Counted from the first letter of the stretch, positions 9,702 through 23,249 are shown. The stretch: DNA of 64,000 nucleotides from Owenia fusiformis (GCA_903813345.2 CAIIXF020000005.1:12095375-12159374); one strand, 5' to 3'. Numbers and translations: made by a program. The notes: a model not told the origin generated them from the sequence alone.

Positions 9702-12486
9702 CCAAACCCCTGCCATATTTTTATCTCTATGGCCTACTAAATGATAATGTGTATGAAAACAATCCAGTTAATTAACCATAAATTAGCTGAAATTAGCAAT
9801 TAAACCTAAGATAAAAGTTGTCACAGTTTGGGAATGTGTCAGTGTTTAACAATGAACGTTCAAAGAATGAACGCTTGTCCTCAGCATCAGGGAGCACATT
9901 TGGAGCATGTCCTAAAATAGCTTATAGCCATCAAATGAAAATGGAAGGATACTGACATTTTACACTGACATAATGTCATTTATTGACCAATGTACATTTG
10001 TGCAAAAAATTAACCTGATCATAGCACGAAGAAGTTACACGTACAAGACAGAAAAAGACAACAGCCCACTTTTTCAAGCCACTCTGTATATCTTAATAAA
10101 TTCATATTTATGTTTGAAGTCATTGTGACTTCATGAAGATAATCTCTTCAAATGATGAATGAGTTGATATAATAAATGTGAATTATGCTTTTTGTGTGTA
10201 GTGTTTGTTAGCAGACAAAGATTAGCCTCATTATAAGATAAAAATATTTTCTGAGGGAAAGGTTACAATTAAGTCACAATTATTGTGTAACAGTGCACTA
10301 TTCTGTAATATTGGCACTAATTAATGGAACTTAATCTAAATTAGCTGGGCTGGACTATATGTCATACTTGTGACTTAATAAATCTCATCAGCTTTCTGAA
10401 ATTGTCTATAAACCTTAACCTAATAATTGCACACACAACACATATTTAAGCTTCCTTATTCTACTACTTGACACACTGAAAGATGTTCTTTTATACAATA
10501 GATTGGCACTGAAGTGACAATCTTTTGCTAAGCAAGTTTAAAGTGAATCTTGGCTATGGGAATAGGGATCAAAACCAGCCTGCAGTTTTCTAATGATGAC
10601 TTCTGTCTTTTTAGCTCAGGTTGCAGCTTTGATTTTTTGACAGACAACTTCAATAGACATTGCGACAAAATATGAAGCAATAAAAATCATACTTAAAAGG
10701 CGATTGACAATGTTAAATAAAAAGTGAAGAATCCAATAACAAAAATAAAGGGAAAACATCTGTTCAAACATTAATGAATAAATGAACAAAAAGTACTATT
10801 CCTCCACTTTTTGATTTATGTTTTTGTATTTTATAAGAAAGGAACAGACAGGATTTTTACCTTAAATAGGATGCCCCTTACACAATCTTCCATATCACAA
10901 ATTGTTGTCTTGCATTAAGAAATATTATACACGATGAAGTACAAATAATGCTTAGAATGACATAAACAGATTTCCTAAAATAGTCAATGATTTAAAGACA
11001 TAATTTCTCATGGGAATCTAAATGACCAACAACGTCCTAATAAAATGTAAAATTCCTATCAAGCCAAAGCGTAAATAACGACTGTTGAATATTTAAACAA
11101 TCCTAAGTACGTATACTCTCTGGATGCTTAGACAACATATTGTTGTAGCTGATTAATGCCACAATACTTGTTGAATTAGTACAAGAAAGACTGTGTCATA
11201 TATGCAGAGTAGCAAATCCCATCAAACAGCTGCCATTTTTGAAAATGGCCGCTTATTAGCCAAATTGTCACTGAAGGAGTATTGTGCTTCAAAATATACA
11301 CACATAAAACTTCAACAAAATCATTCTTTTACTTTTAGAGCAAAAAATGTAAAATAACATTTTTCAAAATGGCCACCTACTTGCCAAATTGTCAAATTTT
11401 AGACTTTATTCATATCCTGTATGGTTTGGCATTTTAACACATATCAATATTGCAGTTTTCTATGTTGTAAAATTGACACTGTAATATGTTGGCCATTTTG
11501 AAAATTGGCTTTTGATTAGAACTTGGGGCATATATGTGTAAAATATGATTGATATTGGGCCAAGAGTATCTAATTTATTGCCCACAGACCTAGGTATGTA
11601 CATACAGACAGACAGAGCAATTCTCTAAATTCTTCCTAGCTTTGTTTGATGGAACAACAGTAGAAATGCAGCATCTTGTAATTTAGGAAGTTTCAGTCAT
11701 GTTAATTTTTAAGCATCAAAGCACAAGCGGCCCCACATTTAATTTGCCAAAGTAAAAACAATCCAATGATCTAATAATTAATGTTTTAACAAAAAAACAG
11801 ACATGCTAAGACCAATGGTTTTTTGTCAGTTACAGGTAAGCTTAGATAATAAATTCTGAATGTTTTATCGATGTAATACTGGAGAAAAAACAGTACCAGA
11901 TTCAGTGTAACAAAAAGTAATCTTAACCATTTTATAATCCTGTCATTTGATGATAATCATAAAAAGTGATAAAAATAATTCCTAAATAAAGACTTTAAAA
12001 ATAAAGGATGACAGTGGGTGGAACTTTGTCAGTCTCAATAACCCTACAAACGTAAGAAATTGTAAACCCAATTAAGTCTCTCTCATTACAGATAAACAAG
12101 TGGGTGATAACATTTGCTCTCCCATGTGAAAGCTATTGAAAGCAGTACATTGAATCAATAAATTATGACTTATAATAAAACCGCACTTGGATGACAGCCA
12201 AAAGCCATTTTGAATTTTGCAGTCCTCTTGAAAACTATGGACCAAATTGGGTTATTGGGTATAGCCAAAAATGTCTGATTTATAATGCAACATGTGGACA
12301 TTTCAAATTGAGCAACAAAGTTGATCATTCATAGGCAACTTGTCACCTGACCTTTAAATACAAGCTTATTAAATTTGAACCAAATGCTAGATCTGGTATT
12401 TGAGTTATAATTCAGAACATTGGATGCACTTAGAAAAAATTACAGGTCCTTCTAGGATAAAGGTCCTTAATACCAGATGAAATATG
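9702..12486. other. No gene; scattered 'ggccattttgaaa' repeats
   Basis: No supported gene. Between about 11228 and 11510 the motif 'catttt(c/g)aaa(a/t)tggc' recurs in both orientations beside 'gccaaattgtca', marking a degenerate dispersed repeat also seen at 24.6, 25.0, 25.3, 36.2 and 49.2 kb. An ACAG-rich patch lies near 11610. Confidence 0.5.
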
Positions 12487-12944
12487 CAGGCCTGTCAACT
12501 GTCCCGCAATTTGCGTATTTGTCACGCATTTGCTGAAGAATTTGAAGTCACGCCAGTTATTTTTGCGTGACAGAAAATGTCACGCAAATACGCATTTTAC
12601 CTGGTAATTGTCAAGCAAAAATATTTCTGTAGAACAATTTCTAAAAAAGATCGTCTACACAGCAAAAATATGAACGCCGAAAAAAAATGTACGCATTTTG
12701 TTCGGACCTTTCACGCGAATTACGTATATGTCACGCACTCCGTTCGAAATTTTTTGTACCTACCTCCCCCCCCCCCCGTTGATGAATATTTGAAGCGAAA
12801 AATTTGAGATGTTCAAAATTTGGCAAGATGTAATAAAATTTAAACCAAGGTGTTCAGATTTGGACCAAGGTGTCCACATTTTGAGGGGAGGTGTTCAACA
12901 TTTCCAAGTCACTCATGTTAGGTGTTCCCAAGTTGACAGGCCTG
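12487..12944 (+). mobile_element. C-family non-autonomous DNA transposon, copy 1, 6-bp TSD
   Basis: The ends 'caggcctgtcaact' (12487-12500) and 'agttgacaggcctg' (12931-12944) are perfect inverted repeats. 'aatatg' is duplicated at 12481-12486 and 12945-12950. Subterminal motifs include repeated 'tcacgca' and 'tttgcgt'. A run of 12 C lies at 12766-12777. No transposase. The CAG...CTG ends suggest a hAT-like family. The inverted copy at 31817-32350 is independently inserted, with a different TSD. Confidence 0.85.
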
Positions 12945-12983
12945 AATATGCCACAAACAATGTTAAATCTGAAACACCTATAG

Positions 12984-13086
12984 GGGCGTCAGAAGGATTT
13001 GCCATGGGAGGGGGCGACCACTTCACTTTAATTAGCTCTAAAGCTCTAGTTGGTCGCCCCCAACGCCCTCCCCTTTCCGACGCCAA
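12984..13086. repeat. Short GC-rich palindromic element
   Basis: 'ggcgtcagaagg' and 'cctttccgacgcc' form the outer inverted repeat (one mismatch plus a one-base gap), and 'gggggcgacca' with 'tggtcgccccc' forms an inner one, giving a ~100-bp hairpin. GC content is much higher than its surroundings. It begins only 39 bp after the C element. No TSD was found. Confidence 0.5.
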
Positions 13087-13089
13087 TGA

Positions 13090-15685
13090 CATATCAACAA
13101 AGGGTTACTACTTACACTGGATTCATAACAGGATTTCTTTAATAATATCATAAACTTCAAGGACAATAGAAACACAATTGAAGTCGCCCTACAATAATGA
13201 TTTCTAGTCATGCATCATAACAAGTGTACATTAAGTACTGTAGAAGTGCAAAACTAATAAATGTTCACAAAACAAAGTTAAAATGATCCTAGAACTGTAA
13301 TTATGTTTCACTCCCACTTGAAAGAGGTGATAAAAGATGTTACTGTTTACCAGATAAGCCCCAATACAGGTGCAAATAACCATGTTGCAGAAGTTTTCGT
13401 CCTTTTCCCACCTCAGAAATGTCTCATAACATCCTAAGACACTCCGTAGAAGATTTATTATGAACATTGCATGCATTAAGAATTATTCACACATAGCTAG
13501 GCAAGGTGTGTCTGATTCCAGCCAATCCAAAACAGTATTTCATATAACTGCAGTGCATTATATCACCAATCGCCGCATTCAAGGTCAATTGTTAAACAGT
13601 TGTCAAGGTGACAACTTGGCTCTCTAGATTGACAATGATACTTTGCCAACTTGACACTTGCAAAAAGTTTCATTGAAAATATGTTCTTTGAGTGATTTTG
13701 TGTCTTTTAGGTGATTTTGTAGAAAATATTTTGCGTGAAAGAATTTAAACCCATGACTCAATGCATTGTGGCTGCAATGGAATGGAATGATTCAGCACAG
13801 AATGTACTGAGTCCAGGGCTTAAATCCTTAAACAACCCTGGCATTATAAACATTACATAACAAGACATTAACTTAACAACATGAGGATATCTCATCACCT
13901 GGATAGTTATTGCAAATGGTTACTAAAATTTAATATTTGGTTACAGATGACAACAAATACTCGGGTTACACAAAAATGGATGGCTTTATACAATTGACCT
14001 TTTCGATCAGAATTCAGGAATTTTGTTTATGGATACTGTTGTCATGTATTTCGTCTTATTGGTGTGATGTCATATAGAAATGATATTAGACATAATGGAA
14101 TCACGAAATGGCGGATACGTAGTTTTGAGCTAAAAATATTATTGTTTCTTTTATGAAAACCATGGGTCGGATATTTACCAGGTATGCCGATTTGACTAGA
14201 CTTGATATTTGCTTAGCATGAATGTTGATCTAGTCAAATCGAACGCTTTCGTGAAAAATAAATCAATAAAGCACGAAATATAGAAGATAATCTCTCAAAA
14301 TCAAACATCTAAAGCTGAGTGACCTAATTGTGACTTCACTACAAGATAGAATCTATCCGGTGATCGCAAATCATCAATTACTCACTGATGGCGATATGAA
14401 AATGCTCAAGCAAATGAAGGGAGCTACATTCCATACTTTTATTTCTATATTCCTAAAGCAGTGATTGAGACAATCATCACTTACTTTTTGAATATAAATT
14501 ATCTTAAGAATCTAGTTTCCATAAGTTACACAAGTTGTCATAATGGAAGTCTAAAATACCATGTGAAATGATGCCTGGAATATCAACTTTAAAATCAAAC
14601 AAAAATGATTGAGTAATAGCATTTATTCATAAGAAAGCCAAGACTGAGTGAGGCCTTCTATAATTTTCTTATGGCTACCAATTACTGTAAATTGCTTCAA
14701 TTTGAAGGCTGTTTAAATTTGGTGGATTTGGCGATGTAACTATGGGTTTGGCTATTCAACTTTGTAACATTGCTCCAACCCAACAACTATTAATGTGCTC
14801 TTATTTATACTTATTTATTTTATTTACGCTATTATTATATTCAATTTATGTTTAATCAAGCAGTATATACACCTATTATTGGTGTCCACTGTAAATAATT
14901 TGTATTTTGATTTATTGTTATATGAAGGAAATAAGAAATAAATAAAAAAATAAATATCTTGCTAGGTTACTTCCTTGCTCACTTGGTATTTACTTCTGAA
15001 AAAGCCTCCGCAGATGGGTTAGAATCTTGAATCTAGTTATTTATCACCTTTAATAGGCACTGAATTAGGTCATTATGACATTTTTTTCCTTTTGTGAAAG
15101 GGACTAAAAGGATAGAGATGAGTTGAGCAAAAGCTTCATAAATCATGATCACAATTTTACAAAAATACTTAGCTCTCATCATAAAATGTCATGACTATTT
15201 TCTAAAAAATCAAACATTGGTTTTGTCAAAGGAATTGAAATGTTATAATTATTTGAATATTTCTGCATCTTAAATCTTAACTTATCATCTCAATTTTTAC
15301 AGACGATTGTCATGAATTTTAAAAAGATTGCCCATAAAATTTTTCACTTACCATCCCTTGTATTTGCTATAAAAGAGCAAGATGATTCTGACATATAACT
15401 TTATGAATCTCATACATTATAGGAATTGTTTAATAATTCATGCGAACAGCATCATTTTAAACGTTTATTGCAATACAAAGTATAAATAAGCAATTAAGTA
15501 ATAAAAGTGAATAAATTAAAGATTGATTATATTCCCCTTATGTACAAAGGTAATAAAATCATTTTATGACAATCTAATATGTTATTGGTGCTATTAGTAG
15601 ATTGCTTCTTTATATTATTGGGTTGCTATTGTTGGATTGGTGCAGGTTGGCTCTTTATTTTCCTAATGGCTAGCACTAGATCATT
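13090..15685. other. No gene recognised
   Basis: No supported coding or mobile element. A small inverted repeat, 'gatttgactaga' / 'tctagtcaaatc', spans about 14188-14241. The minus-strand open frame at 13231-13476 (81 codons) has no recognisable motif. Confidence 0.5.
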
Positions 15686-15688
15686 ATT

Positions 15689-15818
15689 AGACTCCAGATT
15701 GAAAATCTGGAGTCTATTGCTTTTGCCGGTTTTCTTATTATTAGACTCCAGATGTCAATCTGGAGTCTATTGTTTTTGTCAGTATTCTTATTAGACTCCA
15801 GATGTCAATCTGGAGTCT
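15689..15818. repeat. Three tandem 26-27 nt hairpins at the head of the large array
   Basis: 'agactccagat' paired with 'atctggagtct' occurs three times, at 15689-15715, 15743-15768 and 15793-15818. The last two repeat at exactly 50 bp. The right half also appears near the 3' end of every large unit downstream, so these mark the 5' border of the array. Confidence 0.8.
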
Positions 15819-17274
15819 ATTGTTTTTGTCAGTATTCTTATTATTATTCTTTATTATTCTTTCTTATTATTCTTTCCCAGTTTTCTCGATAACCATAAGG
15901 CTTCCAATAAAGATCATTATTCAGTCAATTTATGTCCAGTATCTAGTTCCTCGGAAATTGGGTCAAATTTTTATCTAGGTCAAAGGTCAAGAACTAGGTC
16001 AAATCCAGTACTTTGTCACTTTTTTCGATTTTCTCGGTCGTCCTTCAATATTTTTGATCCGGGTTTTTTTCATTGTGTTCCTTATAAAAAAGTAGGAAAC
16101 CTAGGGTCGATTTAGTTTTTTGATATCTCAAACCGATTTCGAGATATCAGTGTCCGAAAACGAGGTCCAAAAAAAAGTTCTCCGAATCAAATGTCCAGGA
16201 TATTAGTCTTATAGGAAATTTTCTCAGGATTCCGAATCTGAAAACCAAATTCGAATCCGACTTCCAGTTCGGAAGTTATGGCGTTTTGAAAACTCAAAAA
16301 TCGCTAAATTTGGTGCCCATGTTAAGTCAATGGGAAAAAATATTTTTTTGAAGTGAAAAATACGGAATATAGACTGAGTTCAGCTTCATATAATCAAAGC
16401 CTTTAAAAGAAGGGGACCTCAAAAGCCATCTAGCTTCACAATTTGGACACCGAAATGCCTAGGTCAAAATCTAGGTCAAATTCATAGGTTTTCCTTATTT
16501 TTTCGATTCTGACACTACACTTTAATTATATTCTTCGAAATTGTGTATACATGTAGCCAAGAATATGCTAATAGTGTTAGCCTTTTGCCGTCAGAAAGTC
16601 TTTTGACCCACTTTTGAGATATGGTGTCCGAAAAGTAGGTCAAAATAAAAAGTTCTCCAAATTGAATATATGAGTTATGAATTAAGGGTAGAATTTTGTC
16701 AGGAATCCGAATCTGCAAACCAAATTTCGATCCGATTTCCGGTTCGGAAGTTATGGCGTGTCCGAAAAGTAGGTCAAAATAAAAAATCTCCAAATTTAAC
16801 GTATGAGTTATGAATTAGGGGTAGAATTTTGTCAGGAATCCGAATCTGCAAACCAAATTTCGATCCGACTTCCGGTTCGGAAGTGATAGCGTTTTGAAAT
16901 TTCGAGAAAAATCGATCTGATGGTATCCTGATAGAAAGTCAAGAGTAGAGAAGAAAATATTGAAAAATTCATCCATCCTCCTATCTCATCCTACCCTATC
17001 CTTCCTATCTATCCTTCCTTCATATCTTTTCCTTCCTATCCTTCCTATCCTATCCTATCCTATCCTTTCTTCCTATTCTATTCTATCCTATCCTTCTTTC
17101 TTATTCTATCCTATCGTTCTTTCCTATTCTATCCTACCTTCCTATTTTATTTATCCATCTCTTTCTAGATGACTCAGCTTATTCTGGATGACTCGGCTTA
17201 TTCTGGATGACTCGGCTAAAAAAAGTCTAGATCTGGAGTCTGAAATTGAACTTCGTTCAATTTCCAAAATCTAG
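15819..17274 (+). repeat. Large tandem unit 1 (Helentron-like)
   Basis: Order of blocks: 'agttttctcgataacc' head; 'ggtcaaaggtcaagaacta'; several ~150-bp modules carrying 'ggttcggaagttatggcg'; a pyrimidine tract of 'ctatcc' repeats (about 16966-17165); 20-bp tandem 'gactcggcttattctggat'; then 'atctggagtct', a small hairpin 'attgaacttcgttcaat', and a terminal CTAG at 17271-17274. Paired subterminal 'agactccaga'/'tctggagtct', an internal tandem repeat and a hairpin about 10 nt before a CTRR-like end are what non-autonomous Helitron/Helentron elements show. No Rep/helicase coding is present. Class assignment is inference. Confidence 0.6.
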
Positions 17275-18706
17275 TTATTATTATTCATTATTCTTTATTA
17301 TTCTTTCCCAGTTTTCTCGATAACCATAAGGTTTTCAGTAAAGTCAGTCATTTGGTCAATTTAGGTCCAGAATCTAGTTCCTCGGAAATTGGGTCAAATT
17401 TTTATCTAGGTCAAAGGTCAAGAACTAGGTCAAATCCAGTACTTTGTCACTTTTTTCAATTTTCTCGGTCGTCCTTCAATATTTTCGATCCGTTTTTTTT
17501 TCATTGTGTTCCTCATAAAAAAGTAGGAAATCTAGGGTCGATTTAGTTTTTTGATATCTCAAACCGATTTCGAGATATCAGTGTCCGAAAACGAGGTCCA
17601 AAAAAAAAATCTCCGAATCAAATGTCCAGGATATTAGTCTTATAGGAAATTTTCTCAGGATTCCGAATCTGAAAACGAAATTTAGATCTGACTTCCGGTT
17701 CGGAAGTTATGGCGTTTTGAAAACCCAAAAATCGCTAAATTTGGTGCCCATGTTAAGTCAATGGGAAAAAATATTTTTTTGAAGTGAAAAATACGGAATA
17801 TAGACTGAGTTCAGCTTCATATAATCAAAGCCTTTAAAAGAAGGGGACCTCAAAAGCCATCTAGCTTCACAATTTGGACACCAAAATGCCTAGGTCAACA
17901 TCTAGGTCAAATTCATAGGTTTTCCTTATTTTTTCGATTCTGACACTACACTTTAATTATATTCTTCGAAATTGTGTATACATGTAGCCAAGAATATGCT
18001 AATAGTGTTCGCCTTTTGCCGTCAGAAAGTATTATGACCCACTTTTGAGATATGGGGTCCGAAAAGTAGGTCAAAATAAAAAGTTCTCCAAATTGTATAT
18101 ATGAGTTATGAATTAAGGGTAGAATTCTGTCAGGAATCCGAATCTGCAAACCAAATGTCGATCCGACTTCCGGTTCGGAAGTTATGGCGTGTCCGAAAAG
18201 TAGGTCAAAATAAAAAATCTCCAAATTTAATGTATGAGTTATGAATTAGGGGTAGAATTTTGTCAGGAATCCGAATCTGCAAACCAAATTTCGATCCGAC
18301 TTCCGGTTCGGAAGTGATCGCGTTTTGAAATTTCGAGAAAAATCGATCTGATGGTATCCTGATAGAAAGTCAAGAGTAGAGAAGAAAATATTGAAAAATT
18401 CATCCATCCTTCCTATCTCATCCTACCCTATCCTTCCTATCTATCCTTCCTTCATATCTTTTCCTTCCTATCCTTCCTATTCTATCCTATCCTTTCTTCC
18501 TATTCTATTCTATCCTATCCTTCTTTCTTATTCTATCCTATCGTTCTTTCCTATTCTATCCTATCCTACCTTCCTATTTTATTTATCCATCTCTTTCTAG
18601 ATGACTCAGCTTATTCTGGATGACTCGGCTTATTCTGGATGACTCGGCTAAAAAAAGTATAGATCTGGAGTCTGAAATTGAACTTCGTTCAATTTCCAAA
18701 ATCTAG
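17275..18706 (+). repeat. Large tandem unit 2
   Basis: A 1,432-bp unit with the same block order as unit 1 and high identity to it, including the pyrimidine tract (about 18403-18598) and terminal hairpin plus CTAG (18703-18706). Minus-strand open frames of 92 codons recur at the same place in units 1 and 2 (16515-16793, 17946-18224). I read these as by-products of the repeat, because the same DNA is conserved outside the frame as well. Confidence 0.75.
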
Positions 18707-20141
18707 TTATTTTTCTTTCCCAGTTTTCTCGATAACCATAAGGTTTCCAATAAAGATCATTATTCAGTCAATATATGTCCAGTATCTAGTTGGTGGGAAA
18801 TTGGGTCAAATTTTTATCTAGGTCAAAGGTCAAGAACTAGGTCAAATCGAGTACTTTGTCACTTTTTTCGATTTTCTCGGTCGTCCTTCAATATTTTCGA
18901 TCCGGTTTTTTTTCATTGTGTTCCTCATAAAAAAGTAGAAAAGCTAGGGTCGATTTAGTTTTTTGGTATCTCAAACCGATTTCGAGATATCAGTGTCCGA
19001 AAACGAGGTCCAAAAAAAAGTTCTCCAAATCCAATGTCCAGGATATCAGTCTTATAGAAAATTTTCTCAGGATTCCGAATCTGAAAACCAAACTTCGATC
19101 TGACTTCGGGTTCAGAAGTTATGGCGTTTTGAAAATTCAAAAATCGCTAAATTTGGTGCCCCCATGTTAATTCAATGGGAAAAAATATTTTTTTGAAGTG
19201 TAAAATACGAGATATAGACTAAGCACAGCTAAACTTAATGGAAGCTCATCAAAGAAAGAGACCTCAAGACCTTCTTTTCATAAAAATTTGGACACCAAAA
19301 TGCCTAGGTCAAATTCATAGGTTTTCCTTATTTTTTCGATTCTGACACTACACTTCAATAATTTACTTCAAAATTTTGTGTACAGATAGGAAAGAGTGTG
19401 TTAATAGTGTGAGCCTTTTTCCGTCAGAAAGTATTTTGACCCACTTTTGAGATATGGTGTCCGAAAAGTAGGTCAAAATAAAAAATTCTCTAAATTTAAC
19501 GTATGAGTTATGAATTAAGGGTAGAACTTTCTCAGGAATCCGAATCTGCAAACCAAATTTCGATCCGACTTCCGATTTCAAAGTTATGGCGTGTCCAAAA
19601 AGTGGGTCAAAACAAAAATTCGCCAAATTTAACGTATGAGTTATGAATTAGGGGTAGAATTTTGTCAGGAATCCGAATCTTTAAATCGAATTTTGATCCG
19701 ACTTCCGGTTCGGAAGTTATGGCGTTTTGAAATTTCGGAAAAAGCGATCTGATGGTATCCTGATAGAAAGTCAAGAGTAGAGAAGAAAATGTTCCTTCCT
19801 ATCCTTCCTTTCCTCTCCTATCATATCCTTTCTTCCTATTCTGTTCTATCCTATCCTTCTTTCTTATTCTATCCTATCGTTCCTTCCTATTCTGTCCTAT
19901 CCTAGCTTCCTATTTTATCGATCCATCTTTTTCTGAATGACTCAGCTTATTCTAGATGACTCGGCTTATTCTGGATGACTAGGCTTATTCCATCCACCCA
20001 TCCATCTTTTTCTGGATGACTCAGCTTATTTTTGATGACTCAGCTTATTCTCGATGACTCGGCTTATTCTGTATGACTGGGCTAAAAAAAAGTCTAGATC
20101 TGGAGTCTGAAATTGAACTTCGTTCAATTTCCAAAGTCTAG
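18707..20141 (+). repeat. Large tandem unit 3
   Basis: A 1,435-bp unit, more diverged than units 1 and 2. The 20-bp 'gactcrgcttattctrgat' tandem is expanded to about seven copies (19935-20092) and interrupted by a second 'ccatccatctttttctg' block. Terminal hairpin and CTAG at 20138-20141. Confidence 0.75.
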
Positions 20142-22201
20142 TTATTATTATTATTCTTTCTCTCTTGTCACGTTTTCTCGGTAACTAGAAGGACTTACTT
20201 AAATCTGCTAACACAGTCAACTAGGTAATGAGGCCTAGTTTCTGGGAAATTAGGTCAACTTTTTATCTAGGTCAAAGGTCAAGAACTAGGTCAAATCGTG
20301 GTTTTTCACTATTTTACAAGTTTTCTCAGTCGTCCTTCGGTATTTTCACTCCGGGTTTTTTTCATCATGTTCCTTAGAAAAAGCTTATTACGAATGGTAA
20401 ACCGTTTTTTGATTACTCTTACCGATTTTGAGATATGGTGTCCGAAAAGTAGGTCAGAACATAAAAAGTTCTCCAAATTCAACGTGTGAATCATCATATT
20501 AGTGTAGAATTATCTCAGGAATCCGAATCTGCAAACAAAATTTCGATCCGACTTCCGGTTCGGAAGTTATTGCGTTTTGAAATCTCAAAAATCGCTAAAT
20601 TTGGTGCCCATGTTAAGCCAATGGGAAAAAAGACTTTTTCGAAGTGTAAAATACAAGATATAGACTGAGTACAGCTTAGCATAATGAATGCCTAGAAAAG
20701 AAGGGGACCTCAAAAGCTACATAGCTTCAAAATTTGGACACCAAAATGCCTAGGTCAAAATCTAGGTCAAATTCATAGTTTTTCCTCATTTTTACGATTC
20801 TGACACTACACTTAAATAATTTGCTTCAAAATTTTGTAAACAGGTAGCAAAGAGTGTGCTAATAGTGTTAGCCTTTTGCCGTCAGAAAGTATTTTGACCC
20901 ACTTTTGAGATATGGTGTCCGAAATGTAGGTCAAAATAAAAAGTTCTCCAAATTTAACATATGAGCTATGAAATAAGAGTAGAATTTTCTCAGGAATCTG
21001 AATCTGCAAACTAAATTTCGATCCGACTGCCCGTTCGGAAGTTAAAGCGTTTTGAAATCTCAAAAATCGCTCAATTTGGTGCACCATGTTAAGTCAATGG
21101 GAAAAAAGACTTTTTTGAAGTGTAAAATACAAGATATAGACTGGGTAAAGCTCAACATAATGAACTATTATTAAAGAAGGGGACCTCAAAAGCTACATAG
21201 CTTCAAAATTTGGACACCAAAATGCCTAGGTCAAAATCTAGGTCAAATTCATAGTTTTTCCCTATTTTTACGATTCTGACACTACACTTTAATAATTTGC
21301 TTCAAAATTTTGTATACAGGTAGCAAAGAGTGTGCTAATAGTGTTAGCCTTTTGCCGTCAGAAAGTATTTTGACCCACTTTTGAGATATGGCGTCCGGAA
21401 AGTAGGTCAACACAAAAAGTTCTCCAAATTCAACGCATGACTTGTGAACTGAGGGTAGAATTTTCTCAGGAATCCGAATCTGCAAACCAAATTTCAATCC
21501 GACCCTCGGTCCAAAAGTTATGGCGTTTTGAAAGCTCAAAAATCGCTGAATATGGTGCCCCATGTTATGTCAATTAGAAAAAATATTTTTTTGATATACG
21601 AGATATTGACCAAGTACAGCTTATTATTCTGAAAGCCTATAAAAGAAGGGGACCTCGAAGGCTATCTAGCTTTAAAATTTGGACACCAAAATGCCCAGGT
21701 CAAAATCTAGGTCAAATTCATAGTTTTTCCTTATTTTTGCGTTTTTGACATTACACTAATATGATTTGCTTCAAAATTTTGTATACAGGTAGCAAAGAGT
21801 GTGCTTATAGTGTTAGCCTTTTGCCGTCAGAAAGTATTTTGACCCACTTTTGAGATATTTGTGTCCGAAAAGTAGGTCAAAGTAAAAAGTTCTCCATATT
21901 TAACGTATGAGTTATGAATTAAAAGTAGAAATGCCTCAGGAATCCAAATCTTTAAACCAAATTTTGATCCACCTTCTGATTAGATAGTTATAGCAGTTTG
22001 AAGTCTCGGAAAGTCGATATGATGATATCCCCATGTTAAGCCAATGGAGTCGAAGATAACATTCTTAAAAGTTGTCTAAATGTCTATATTCTAGCTGACT
22101 CAGCTTATTCTGAATGACTCAGCTTACAATTGGATGACTCAGCTTGAAAAAAGGTTTAAATCTGGAGTCTTAAATTGAACTTGTTCAATTTACATGTCTA
22201 G
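20142..22201 (+). repeat. Large tandem unit 4, internally amplified
   Basis: About 2,060 bp. It has lost the pyrimidine tract but carries four copies of a ~480-bp internal block, marked by 'ttttgagatatggtgtccg' or variants at about 20418, 20905, 21384 and 21848. It ends with a shortened hairpin and CTAG at 22198-22201. The array therefore has nested periodicity: ~1.43-kb units, ~480-bp blocks and a 20-bp tandem. Confidence 0.7.
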
Positions 22202-22204
22202 TTC

Positions 22205-23005
22205 ATATTTGGAATCTACAGGTAAAATTGCATCTAGAAATGCATCAACAATTATTCATCAACTTTGAAAGGCACAGTCTTATTGGGATCCCTTTAAGGA
22301 CTTAGAAAATTTCATGAAAACGCAATAATAGATTTTTGAAAAAAAAAGTTCAAAATATTCTTGACTAATATGTGTATTTTCATTTTCTTGAAAAATATAG
22401 TGAATATTTTTGTAAAAAATATGATTTCTTCCCCATTTCTGTAACCACTCCCATCATGGCAGATTATTTGTGAAATTTAGTGTTCTTTAGAAAATGTAGT
22501 AAATAAAGCCTTAAAAACAATTTTCAAGTATTATTTAAGTGAATAATGCATAATGTAATCCTTACTGAAGTGTATCCAGCAGACTTATGTGTGATGATGC
22601 ATGATGTGTGGCATAAAAAGGGATTATAATCCAGACCCCCATTATTTACCCTTCCCAAATCAATAGAGCCATGGTTCATTGAATGGACAAATTCACTGTG
22701 AGCTACGTGTTCTCCACCACTTTTATTTTTAGCTGTGCAGATCTAAAATTGAATTAGGTAACATTTTCACTTGCAAAAAAATGGTGAAGAACATAGCTCA
22801 TATAGTTTTTTGGACTTCTTTGGTATTTTTTCTAAAACATTTCTGCCACCATTTTGGATACAATGCCACCTATCAAAACGTTGCCAGACATGAAGGCTAT
22901 CAATTTTCAAAAGATTTCCAAGGAGACTCTCTCCATGATGCCGTAGACTTGCCTTTATCCGAGGATATTGACACTGACATAGAATAGTTTTAAAATAACT
23001 AAAAT
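22205..23005. other. No gene recognised
   Basis: No supported coding or element. A 68-codon open frame at 22781-22987 starts MVKNIAHIVFWTSLVFFLKH and could encode a short hydrophobic segment, but nothing else supports it as a gene. Confidence 0.5.
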
Positions 23006-23010
23006 ATCTG

Positions 23011-23245
23011 TTAGGGGTTGGGTCAAAATATTGATGTCAATCGAAAAACGTAATTAATTTCATTAGGAGGGAGGGGGTCAAACACTGATTTCATTAGGTG
23101 ACGGACATCGATTTTCGTTTTCCTGGGAATTTCAATTTTCAAGATTTTTGGTTTCGTTACAAGGGGGAGGGGGGGGGGGTGGTTTAGACCTAAAATATTA
23201 ATTATGTTTTTTGACGGACATCGATATTTTGACCAGACCCCTTAG
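23011..23245. mobile_element. MITE with ~60-bp inverted repeats
   Basis: The left arm 'taggggttgggtcaaaat' and right arm 'attttgaccagacccctta' pair over about 60 bp, including 'attgatgtc' and 'cgtaattaat' blocks. The centre has an A-rich stretch and a G run near 23163-23180. No coding. The TSD is uncertain, so the superfamily is unassigned. Confidence 0.65.
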
Positions 23246-23249
23246 AAAC

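Noticed and set aside
16515-21563. Minus-strand open frames of about 90 codons recurring in the large tandem units (16515, 17946, 19363, 20812, 21282).
   Set aside because: The DNA is conserved equally outside the frames, and start and stop positions vary. No known domain. They are by-products of the repeat.
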